Origin: Clusia tigrina
Lineage: Eukaryota; Arthropoda; Insecta; Diptera; Clusiidae
Direction: 5' to 3'
Assembly (NCBI GenBank): GCA_920105625.2
Contig: OV050030.1
Location: 254,975,889-255,039,888, forward strand
DNA length: 64,000 nucleotides
Part shown: in pieces, positions 23,501-34,600 of the stretch
Layout of the letters: every line of letters begins with the position of its first letter
How positions within the stretch are numbered: the stretch's first letter is position 1
The notes under the pieces: generated by a model
The model's database searches: none
What the model was told of the DNA's origin: nothing
Seen by the model: the letters and a program-made list of their open reading frames with translations, nothing else
Translations under genes and position numbers: made by a program

Positions 23501-26447
23501 CTTAAATTTACAAGAGGCTCGAGTACTTTATTGTTTCAAAATGTCAAGGTTTTATGACGCTCCAGTATAAAGTTACAAGCATTTGTATGTTGCAAACTTT
23601 CATAGGTGTAGGACGTACCGTATAGAAGTTAGGGCCATTTGAAGTTTTATCAGTGTTTGATTTGGGACTCAAGTGTAGCATAGCTTTGAGCGATAGCTTA
23701 AATTGCCAAGAGGCTCGAGTACATTATTGTTGCAAAATTTCAAGGTTTTATGACGCTCCAGTAAAAAGTTACAAGCATTTTGTATGTTGCAAACTTTGAT
23801 AAGTGTAGGACGTCCGTATAGAAGTTAGGGCCATTTGAAGTTTTATCAGTGTTTGATTTGGGACTTAAGGGTAGCATAGCTTTGAGCGATAGCTCAAATT
23901 GACAAGAGGCTCGAGTACTTTATTGTTACAAAATTTCAAGGTTTTATGACGCTCCAGTAAAAAGTTACGAGCATTTGTATGTTGCAAACTTTGATAGCTG
24001 TAGGACGTACCGAATAGAAGTTAGGGCCATTTGAAGTTTTATCAGTGTTTGATTTGGGACTCAAGGGTAGCATAGCTTTGAGCGATAGCTTAAGTTGACA
24101 AGAGGCTCGAGTACTTTACTGCAACAAAATTTCAAGGTTTTATGACGCTCCAGTAATAAGTTACAAGCATTTGTATGTTGCAAAGTTTGATAGATGCAGG
24201 ACGTACCGTATAGAAGTTAGGGCCATTTGAAGTTTTATCAGTGTTTAATTTGGGACTCAAGGGTAGCATAGCTTTGAGCGATAGCTTAAATTGACAAGAG
24301 GCTTGAGCACTTTATTGTTACAAAATTTCAAGGTTTTATGACGCTCCAGTAAAAAGTTACAAGCATTTGTATGTTGCAAACTTTGATAGTTGTAGGACGT
24401 ACCATATAGAAGTTAGGGCCATTTGAAGTTTTATCAGTGTTTGATTTGGGACTCAAGGGTAGCATAGCTTGGAGCGATAGCTTAAATTTACAAGAGGCTC
24501 GAGTACTTTATTGTTTCAAAATGTCAAGGTTTTATGACGCTCCAGTATAAAGTTACAAGCATTTGTATGTTGCAAACTTTGATAGGTGTAGGACGTACCG
24601 TATAGAAGTTAGGGCCATTTGAAGTTCTATCATTGTTTGATTTGGGACTCAAGGGTAGCATAGCTTTGAGCGATAGCTTAAGTTGACAAGAGGCTCGAGT
24701 ACTTTGCTGCAACAAAATTTCAAGGTTTTATGACGCTCCAGTAATAAGTTACAAGCATTTGTATGTTGCAAAGTTTGATAGATGCAGGACGTACCGTATA
24801 GAAGTTAGGGCCATTTGAAGTTTTATCAGTGTTTAATTTGGGACTCAAGGGTAGCATAGCTTTGAGCGCTAGCTTAAATTGACAAGAGGCTTGAGTACTT
24901 TATTGTTACAAAATTTCAAGGTTTTATGACGCTCCAGTAAAAAGTTACAAGCATTTGTATGTTGCAAACTTTGATAGTTGTAGGACGTACCATATAGAAG
25001 TTAGGGCCATTTGAAGTTTTATCAGTGTTTGATTTGGGACTCAAGGGTAGCATAGCTTGGAGCGATAGCTTAAATTTACAAGAGGCTCGAGTACATTATT
25101 GTTGCAAAATTTCAAGGTTTTATGACGCTCCAGTAAAAAGTTACAAGCATTTTGTATGTTGCAAACTTTGATAAGTGTAGGACGTCCGTATAGAAGTTAG
25201 GGCCATTTGAAGTTTTATCAGTGTTTGATTTGGGACTTAAGGGTAGCATAGCTTTGAGCGATAGCTCAAATTGACAAGAGGCTCGAGTACTTTATTGTTA
25301 CAAAATTTCAAGGTTTTATGACGCTCCAGTAAAAAGTTACGAGCATTTGTATGTTGCAAACTTTGATAGCTGTAGGACGTACCGAATAGAAGTTAGGGCC
25401 ATTTGAAGTTTTATCAGTGTTTGATTTGGGACTCAAGGGTAGCATAGCTTTGAGCGATAGCTTAAGTTGACAAGAGGCTCGAGTACTTTACTGCAACAAA
25501 ATTTCAAGGTTTTATGACGCTCCAGTAATAAGTTACAAGCATTTGTATGTTGCAAAGTTTGATAGATGCAGGACGTACCGTATAGAAGTTAGGGCCATTT
25601 GAAGTTTTATCAGTGTTTAATTTGGGACTCAAGGGTAGCATAGCTTTGAGCGATAGCTTAAATTGACAAGAGGCTTGAGCACTTTATTGTTACAAAATTT
25701 CAAGGTTTTATGACGCTCCAGTAAAAAGTTACAAGCATTTGTATGTTGCAAACTTTGATAGTTGTAGGACGTACCATATAGAAGTTAGGGCCATTTGAAG
25801 TTTTATCAGTGTTTGATTTGGGACTCAAGGGTAGCATAGCTTGGAGCGATAGCTTAAATTTACAAGAGGCTCGAGTACTTTATTGTTTCAAAATGTCAAG
25901 GTTTTATGACGCTCCAGTATAAAGTTACAAGCATTTGTATGTTGCAAACTTTCATAGGTGTAGGACGTACCGTATAGAAGTTAGGGCCATTTGAAGTTCT
26001 ATCATTGTTTGATTTGGGACTCAAGGGTAGCATAGCTTTGAGCGATAGCTTAAGTTGACAAGAGGCTCGAGTACTTTGCTGCAACAAAATTTCAAGGTTT
26101 TATGACGCTCCAGTAATAAGTTACAAGCATTTGTATGTTGCAAAGTTTGATAGATGCAGGACGTACCGTATAGAAGTTAGGGCCATTTGAAGTTTTATCA
26201 GTGTTTGATTTGGGACTCAAGGGTAGCATAGTTTTGAGCGCTAGCTTAAATTGACAAGAGGCTTGAGTACTTTATTGTTACAAAATTTCAAGGTTTTATG
26301 ACGCTCCAGTAACAAGTTACAAGCATTTGTATGTTGCAAACTTTGATAGTTGTAGGACGTACCATATAGAAGTTAGGGCCATTTGAAGTTTTATCAGTGT
26401 TTGATTTGGGACTCAAGGGTAGCATAGCTTGGAGCGATAGCTTAAAT
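20531..26447 (+). repeat. 8-monomer HOR (1568 bp), ~4 copies, one shortened
   Basis: The marker GACTCAAGTGTAGC recurs at 20530, 22098 and 23666, exactly 1568 bp apart, and the monomers between are nearly identical from copy to copy. In order: (1) AAGTGTAGC, TTGCCAAG, GTACATTATTG; (2) missing A, GACTTAAGG, AGCTCAAATTG; (3) ACCGAATAG, CTGCAACAAAA; (4) GATAGATGC, GGCTTGAGCAC; (5) ACCATATAG, TTTCAAAATG; (6) TTTCATAGG, TATCATTG, CTGCAACAAAA; (7) GATAGATGC, GAGCGCTAGC; (8) ACCATATAG, TTTCAAAATG. Monomers 3-5 and 6-8 are paralogous trimers. The third copy is one monomer short because of the hybrid at 24959. The fourth copy departs from the pattern near 26600. Confidence 0.88.
24959..25155 (+). repeat. 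Hybrid monomer: one-monomer deletion point in the 8-mer HOR
   Basis: The left part is monomer 8 of the HOR (ACCATATAG, GCTTGGAGCG, AAATTTACAAG). The right part is monomer 1 (GTACATTATTGTTGC and the extra T). The switch lies within the shared AAGAGGCTCGAGTAC. Unequal crossing-over between neighbouring monomers would produce this, and it reduces the local HOR from 8 to 7 monomers (1372 bp). Confidence 0.85.
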
Positions 26448-29400
26448 TTACAAGAGGCTCGAGTACTTTATTGTTTCAAAATGTCAAGGTTTTATGACGC
26501 TCCAGTATAAAGTTACAAGCATTTGTATGTTGCAAACTTTCATAGGTGTAGGACGTACCGTATAGAAGTTAGGGCCATTTGAAGTTTTATCAGTGTTTGA
26601 TTTGGGACTCAAGGGTAGCATAGCTTTGAGTGATAGCTTAAATTGACAAGAGGCTCGAGTACTTTATTGTTACAAAATTTCAAGATTTTATGACGCTCCA
26701 GTAAAAAGTTACAAGCATTTGTATGTTGCAAACTTTGATAGGTGTAGGACGTATCGTACAGAAGTTAGGGCCATTTGAAGTTTTATCGGTGTTTGATTTG
26801 GAACTCAAGGGTAGCATAGCTTTGAGCGATAGCTTAAATTGACAAGAGGCTCGAGTACTTTATTGTTGCAAAATTTCAAGGTTTTATGACGCTCCAGTAA
26901 AAAGTTACAAGCATTTTGTATCTTGCAAACTTTGATAAGTGTAGGACGTCCGTATAGAAGTTAGGGCCATTTGAAGTTTTATCAGTGTTTGATTTGAGAC
27001 TCAAGGGTAGCATAGCTTTGAGCGATAGCTTAAATTGACAAGAGGCTCGAGTACTTTATTGTTGCAAAATTTCAAGGTTTTATGACGCTCCAGTAAAAAG
27101 TTACAAGCATTTGTATGTTGCAAACTTTGATAGGTGTAGGACGTACCGTTTCGAAGTTAGGGCCATTTGAAGTTTTATCAGAATTTGATTTGGGACTCAA
27201 GGGTAGCATAGCTTTGAGCGATAGCTTAAATTGACAAGAGGCTCGAGTACTTTATAGTTACAAAATTTCAAGGTTTTATGACGCTCCAGTAAAAAGTTAC
27301 GAGCATTTGTATGTTGCAAACTTTGATAGGAGTAGGATGTACGGTATAGAAGTTAGGGCCATTTGAAGTTTTATCAGTGTTTGATTTGGGACTCAAGGAT
27401 AGCATGGCTCTGAGCGATAGCTTCAATTCACAAGAGGCTCGAGTACTTTATAGTTACAAAATTTCAAGGTTTTATGACGCTCCAGTAAAAAGTTACAAGC
27501 ATTTGTATGCTGCAAACATTGATAGCTGTAGGACGTACCGTATATAAGTTAGGGCCATTTGAAGTTTTATCAGTGTTTGATTTGAGACTCAAGGGTAGCA
27601 TAGCTTTGAGCGATAGCTTAAATTGACAAGAGGCTCGAGTACTTTATTGGTTCAAAATTTCAAGGTTTTATGACGCTCCAGTAAAAAGTTACAAGCATTT
27701 GTATGTTGCAAACTTTGATAGGTGTAGGACGTACCGTTTCGAAGTTAGGGCCATTTGAAGTTTTATCAGTGTTTGATTTGGGACTCAAGGGTAGCATAGC
27801 TTTGACCGATAGCTTCAATTGAGAAGAGGCTCGAGTACTTTATGGTTACACATTTTCAAGGTTCTATGACGCTCCAGTAAAAAGTTACAAGCATTTGTAT
27901 GTTGCAAACATTGATAGGTGTAGGACGTACCGTATAGAAGTTAGGGCCATTTGAAGTTTTATCAGTGTTTGATTTGGGACTCAAGTGTAGCATAGCTTTG
28001 AGCGATAGCTTAAATTGCCAAGAGGCTCGAGTACATTATTGTTGCAAAATTTCAAGGTTTTATGACGCTCCAGTAAAAAGTTACAAGCATTTTGTATGTT
28101 GCAAACTTTGATAAGTGTAGGACGTCCGTATAGAAGTTAGGGCCATTTGAAGTTTTATCAGTGTTTGATTTGGGACTTAAGGGTAGCATAGCTTTGAGCG
28201 ATAGCTCAAATTGACAAGAGGCTCGAGTACTTTAGTGTTACAAAATTTCAAGGTTTTATGACGCTCCAGTAAAAAGTTACGAGCATTTGTATGTTGCAAA
28301 CTTTGATAGCTGTAGGACGTACCGAATAGAAGTTAGGGCCATTTGAAGTTTTATCAGTGTTTGATTTGGGACTCAAGGGTAGCATAGCTTTGAGCGATAG
28401 CTTAAGTTGACAAGAGGCTCGAGTACTTTACTGCAACAAAATTTCAAGGTTTTATGACGCTCCAGTAATAAGTTACAAGCATTTGTATGTTGCAAAGTTT
28501 GATAGATGCAGGACGTACCGTATAGAAGTTAGGGCCATTTGAAGTTTTATCAGTGTTTAATTTGGGACTCAAGGGTAGCATAGCTTTGAGCGATAGCTTA
28601 AATTGACAAGAGGCTTGAGCACTTTATTGTTACAAAATTTCAAGGTTTTATGACGCTCCAGTAAAAAGTTACAAGCATTTGTATGTTGCAAACTTTGATA
28701 GTTGTAGGACGTACCATATAGAAGTTAGGGCCATTTGAAGTTTTATCAGTGTTTGATTTGGGACTCAAGGGTAGCATAGCTTGGAGCGATAGCTTAAATT
28801 TACAAGAGGGTCGAGTACTTTATTGTTTCAAAATGTCAAGGTTTTATGACGCTCCAGTATAAAGTTACAAGCATTTGTATGTTGCAAACTTTCATAGGTG
28901 TAAGACGTACCGTATAGAAGTTAGGGCCATTTGAAGTTCTATCATTGTTTGATTTGGGACTCAAGGGTAGCATAGCTTTGAGCGATAGCTTAAGTTGACA
29001 AGAGGCTCGAGTACTTTGCTGCAACAAAATTTCAAGGTTTTATGACGCTCCAGTAATAAGTTACAAGCATTTGTATGTTGCAAAGTTTGATAGATGCAGG
29101 ACGTACCGTATAGAAGTTAGGGCCATTTGAAGTTTTATCAGTGTTTGATTTGGGACTCAAGGGTAGCATAGCTTTGAGTGATAGCTTAAATTGACAAGAG
29201 GCTCGAGTACTTTATTGTTTCAAAATGTCAAGGTTTTATGACGCTCCAGTATAAAGTTACAAGCATTTGTATGTTGCAAACTTTCATAGGTGTAGGACGT
29301 ACCGTATAGAAGTTAGGGCCATTTGAAGTTTTATCAGTGTTTGATTTGGGACTCAAGGGTAGCATAGCTTTGAGTGATAGCTTAAATTGACAAGAGGCTC

Positions 29401-30563
29401 GAGTACTTTATTGTTACAAAATTTCAAGATTTTATGACGCTCCAGTAAAAAGTTACAAGCATTTGTATGTTGCAAACTTTGATAGGTGTAGGGCGTATCG
29501 TACAGAAGTTAGGGCCATTTGAAGTTTTATCGGTGTTTGATTTGGAACTCAAGGGTAGCATAGCTTTGAGCGATAGCTTAAATTGACAAGAGGCTCGAGT
29601 ACTTTATTGTTGCAAAATTTCAAGGTTTTATGACGCTCCAGTAAAAAGTTACAAGCATTTTGTATCTTGCAAACTTTGATAAGTGTAGGACGTCCGTATA
29701 GAAGTTAGGGCCATTTGAAGTTTTATCAGTGTTTGATTTGAGACTCAAGGGTAGCATAGCTTTGAGCGATAGCTTAAATTGACAAGAGGCTCGAGTACTT
29801 TATTGTTGCAAAATTTCAAGGTTTTATGACGCTCCAGTAAAAAGTTACAAGCATTTGTATGTTGCAAACTTTGATAGGTGTAGGACGTACCGTTTCGAAG
29901 TTAGGGCCATTTGAAGTTTTATCAGAATTTGATTTGGGACACAAGGGTAGCATAGCTTTGAGCGATAGCTTAAATTGACAAGAGGCTCGAGTACTTTATA
30001 GTTACAAAATTTCAAGGTTCTATGACGCTCCAGTAAAAAGTTACAAGCATTTGTATGTTGCAAACTTTGATAGGAGTAGGATGTACCGTATAGAAGTTAG
30101 GGCCATTTGAAGTTTTATCAGTGTTTGATTTGGGACTCAAGGGTAGCATGGCTCTGAGGGATAGCTTCAATTCACAAGAGGCTCGAGTACTTTATAGTTA
30201 CAAAATTTCAAGGTTTTATGACGCTCCAGTAAAAAGTTACAAGCATTTGTATGCTGCAAACATTGATAGCTGTAGGACGTACCGTATATAAGTTAGGGCC
30301 ATTTGAAGTTTTATCAGTGTTTGATTTGAGACTCAAGGGTAGCATAGCTTTGAGCGATAGCTTAAATTGACAAGAGGCTCGAGTACTTTATTGGTTCAAA
30401 ATTTCAAGGTTTTATGACGCTCCAGTAAAAAGTTACAAGCATTTGTATGTTGCAAACTTTGATAGGTGTAGGACGTACCGTTTCGAAGTTAGGGCCATTT
30501 GAAGTTTTATCAGTGTTTGATTTGGGACTCAAGGGTAGCATAGCTTTGACCGATAGCTTCAAT
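26448..30563 (+). repeat. 21-monomer segmental duplication, copy 1 (4116 bp)
   Basis: Rare variants here recur exactly 4116 bp later: GATGTACGGTATAG near 27345 and 31461, TTGAGAAGAGG near 27819 and 31935, TTACACATTTTC near 27846 and 31962, AAGAGGGTCG near 28804 and 32920, GTAAGACG near 28901 and 33017, GGGCGTATCG near 29491 and 33607, and GGGACACAAGG near 29937 and 34053. The unit joins a C/D segment, a fragment of the 8-mer HOR and a second C/D segment. It ends at the hybrid monomer starting at 30447. Confidence 0.9.
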
Positions 30564-30642
30564 TTACAAGAGGCTCGAGTACTTTATTGTTTCAAAATGT
30601 CAAGGTTTTATGACGCTCCAGTATCAAGTTACAAGCATTTGT
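30447..30642 (+). repeat. Hybrid monomer at the junction of the two 21-monomer copies
   Basis: The left part is the class with TTTCGAAG and GACCGATAGCTTCAATT. The right part is the class with TTTACAAG, TTGTTTCAAAATG and CCAGTAT. Crossover within a short shared stretch around 30555-30565 would create the 4116-bp duplication. The monomer also has a private base in AGTATCAAGTT where related monomers read AGTATAAAGTT. The hybrid loses the usual TGA and so contains an 83-codon chance ORF, which is not a gene. Confidence 0.82.
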
Positions 30643-33600
30643 ATGTTGCAAACTTTCATAGGTGTAGGACGTACCGTATAGAAGTTAGGGCCATTTGAAG
30701 TTTTATCAGTGTTTGATTTGGGACTCAAGGGTAGCATAGCTTTGAGTGATAGCTTAAATTGACAAGAGGCTCGAGTACTTTATTGTTACAAAATTTCAAG
30801 ATTTTATGACGCTCCAGTAAAAAGTTACAAGCATTTATATGTTGCAAACTTTGATAGGTGTAGGACGTATCGTACAGAAGTTAGGGCCATTTGAAGTTTT
30901 ATCGGTGTTTGATTTGGAACTCAAGGGTAGCATAGCTTTGAGCGATAGCTTAAATTGACAAGAGGCTCGAGTACTTTATTGTTGCAAAATTTCAAGGTTT
31001 TATGACGCTCCAGTAAAAAGTTACAAGCATTTTGTATCTTGCAAACTTTGATAAGTGTAGGACGTCCGTATAGAAGTTAGGGCCATTTGAAGTTTTATCA
31101 GTGTTTGATTTGAGACTCAAGGGTAGCATAGCTTTGAGCGATAGCTTAAATTGACAAGAGGCTCGAGTACTTTATTGTTGCAAAATTTCAAGGTTTTATG
31201 ACGCTCCAGTAAAAAGTTACAAGCATTTGTATGTTGCAAACTTTGATAGGTGTAGGACGTACCGTTTCGAAGTTAGGGCCATTTGAAGTTTTATCAGAAT
31301 TTGATTTGGGACTCAAGGGTAGCATAGCTTTGAGCGATAGCTTAAATTGACAAGAGGCTCGAGTACTTTATAGTTACAAAATTTCAAGGTTTTATGACGC
31401 TCCAGTAAAAAGTTACGAGCATTTGTATGTTGCAAACTTTGATAGGAGTAGGATGTACGGTATAGAAGTTAGGGCCATTTGAAGTTTTATCAGTGTTTGA
31501 TTTGGGACTCAAGGATAGCATGGCTCTGAGCGATAGCTTCAATTCACAAGAGGCTCGAGTACTTTATAGTTACAAAATTTCAAGGTTTTATGACGCTCCA
31601 GTAAAAAGTTACAAGCATTTGTATGCTGCAAACATTGATAGCTGTAGGACGTACCGTATATAAGTTAGGGCCATTTGAAGTTTTATCAGTGTTTGATTTG
31701 AGACTCAAGGGTAGCATAGCTTTGAGCGATAGCTTAAATTGACAAGAGGCTCGAGTACTTTATTGGTTCAAAATTTCAAGGTTTTATGACGCTCCAGTAA
31801 AAAGTTACAAGCATTTGTATGTTGCAAACTTTGATAGGTGTAGGACGTACCGTTTCGAAGTTAGGGCCATTTGAAGTTTTATCAGTGTTTGATTTGGGAC
31901 TCAAGGGTAGCATAGCTTTGACCGATAGCTTCAATTGAGAAGAGGCTCGAGTACTTTATGGTTACACATTTTCAAGGTTCTATGACGCTCCAGTAAAAAG
32001 TTACAAGCATTTGTATGTTGCAAACATTGATAGGTGTAGGACGTACCGTATAGAAGTTAGGGCCATTTGAAGTTTTATCAGTGTTTGATTTGGGACTCAA
32101 GTGTAGCATAGCTTTGAGCGATAGCTTAAATTGCCAAGAGGCTCGAGTACATTATTGTTGCAAAATTTCAAGGTTTTATGACGCTCCAGTAAAAAGTTAC
32201 AAGCATTTTGTATGTTGCAAACTTTGATAAGTGTAGGACGTCCGTATAGAAGTTAGGGCCATTTGAAGTTTTATCAGTGTTTGATTTGGGACTTAAGGGT
32301 AGCATAGCTTTGAGCGATAGCTCAAATTGACAAGAGGCTCGAGTACTTTAGTGTTACAAAATTTCAAGGTTTTATGACGCTCCAGTAAAAAGTTACGAGC
32401 ATTTGTATGTTGCAAACTTTGATAGCTGTAGGACGTACCGAATAGAAGTTAGGGCCATTTGAAGTTTTATCAGTGTTTGATTTGGGACTCAAGGGTAGCA
32501 TAGCTTTGAGCGATAGCTTAAGTTGACAAGAGGCTCGAGTACTTTACTGCAACAAAATTTCAAGGTTTTATGACGCTCCAGTAATAAGTTACAAGCATTT
32601 GTATGTTGCAAAGTTTGATAGATGCAGGACGTACCGTATAGAAGTTAGGGCCATTTGAAGTTTTATCAGTGTTTAATTTGGGACTCAAGGGTAGCATAGC
32701 TTTGAGCGATAGCTTAAATTGACAAGAGGCTTGAGCACTTTATTGTTACAAAATTTCAAGGTTTTATGACGCTCCAGTAAAAAGTTACAAGCATTTGTAT
32801 GTTGCAAACTTTGATAGTTGTAGGACGTACCATATAGAAGTTAGGGCCATTTGAAGTTTTATCAGTGTTTGATTTGGGACTCAAGGGTAGCATAGCTTGG
32901 AGCGATAGCTTAAATTTACAAGAGGGTCGAGTACTTTATTGTTTCAAAATGTCAAGGTTTTATGACGCTCCAGTATAAAGTTACAAGCATTTGTATGTTG
33001 CAAACTTTCATAGGTGTAAGACGTACCGTATAGAAGTTAGGGCCATTTGAAGTTCTATCATTGTTTGATTTGGGACTCAAGGGTAGCATAGCTTTGAGCG
33101 ATAGCTTAAGTTGACAAGAGGCTCGAGTACTTTGCTGCAACAAAATTTCAAGGTTTTATGACGCTCCAGTAATAAGTTACAAGCATTTGTATGTTGCAAA
33201 GTTTGATAGATGCAGGACGTACCGTATAGAAGTTAGGGCCATTTGAAGTTTTATCAGTGTTTGATTTGGGACTCAAGGGTAGCATAGCTTTGAGTGATAG
33301 CTTAAATTGACAAGAGGCTCGAGTACTTTATTGTTTCAAAATGTCAAGGTTTTATGACGCTCCAGTATAAAGTTACAAGCATTTGTATGTTGCAAACTTT
33401 CATAGGTGTAGGACGTACCGTATAGAAGTTAGGGCCATTTGAAGTTTTATCAGTGTTTGATTTGGGACTCAAGGGTAGCATAGCTTTGAGTGATAGCTTA
33501 AATTGACAAGAGGCTCGAGTACTTTATTGTTACAAAATTTCAAGATTTTATGACGCTCCAGTAAAAAGTTACAAGCATTTGTATGTTGCAAACTTTGATA

Positions 33601-34600
33601 GGTGTAGGGCGTATCGTACAGAAGTTAGGGCCATTTGAAGTTTTATCGGTGTTTGATTTGGAACTCAAGGGTAGCATAGCTTTGAGCGATAGCTTAAATT
33701 GACAAGAGGCTCGAGTACTTTATTGTTGCAAAATTTCAAGGTTTTATGACGCTCCAGTAAAAAGTTACAAGCATTTTGTATCTTGCAAACTTTGATAAGT
33801 GTAGGACGTCCGTATAGAAGTTAGGGCCATTTGAAGTTTTATCAGTGTTTGATTTGAGACTCAAGGGTAGCATAGCTTTGAGCGATAGCTTAAATTGACA
33901 AGAGGCTCGAGTACTTTATTGTTGCAAAATTTCAAGGTTTTATGACGCTCCAGTAAAAAGTTACAAGCATTTGTATGTTGCAAACTTTGATAGGTGTAGG
34001 ACGTACCGTTTCGAAGTTAGGGCCATTTGAAGTTTTATCAGAATTTGATTTGGGACACAAGGGTAGCATAGCTTTGAGCGATAGCTTAAATTGACAAGAG
34101 GCTCGAGTACTTTATAGTTACAAAATTTCAAGGTTCTATGACGCTCCAGTAAAAAGTTACAAGCATTTGTATGTTGCAAACTTTGATAGGAGTAGGATGT
34201 ACCGTATAGAAGTTAGGGCCATTTGAAGTTTTATCAGTGTTTGATTTGGGACTCAAGGGTAGCATGGCTCTGAGGGATAGCTTCAATTCACAAGAGGCTC
34301 GAGTACTTTATAGTTACAAAATTTCAAGGTTTTATGACGCTCCAGTAAAAAGTTACAAGCATTTGTATGCTGCAAACATTGATAGCTGTAGGACGTACCG
34401 TATATAAGTTAGGGCCATTTGAAGTTTTATCAGTGTTTGATTTGAGACTCAAGGGTAGCATAGCTTTGAGCGATAGCTTAAATTGACAAGAGGCTCGAGT
34501 ACTTTATTGGTTCAAAATTTCAAGGTTTTATGACGCTCCAGTAAAAAGTTACAAGCATTTGTATGTTGCAAACTTTGATAGGTGTAGGACGTACCGTTTA
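30564..34600 (+). repeat. 21-monomer segmental duplication, copy 2
   Basis: Nearly base-for-base repeat of 26448-30484 at +4116 bp, sharing at least seven rare variants (listed under copy 1). Few differences are visible, for example CATTTATATG at about 30834 where copy 1 reads CATTTGTATG. The repeat ends near 34600, where the expected TTTCGAAG appears as TTTAGAAG, apparently marking the joint to the block B units on the right. Confidence 0.88.
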
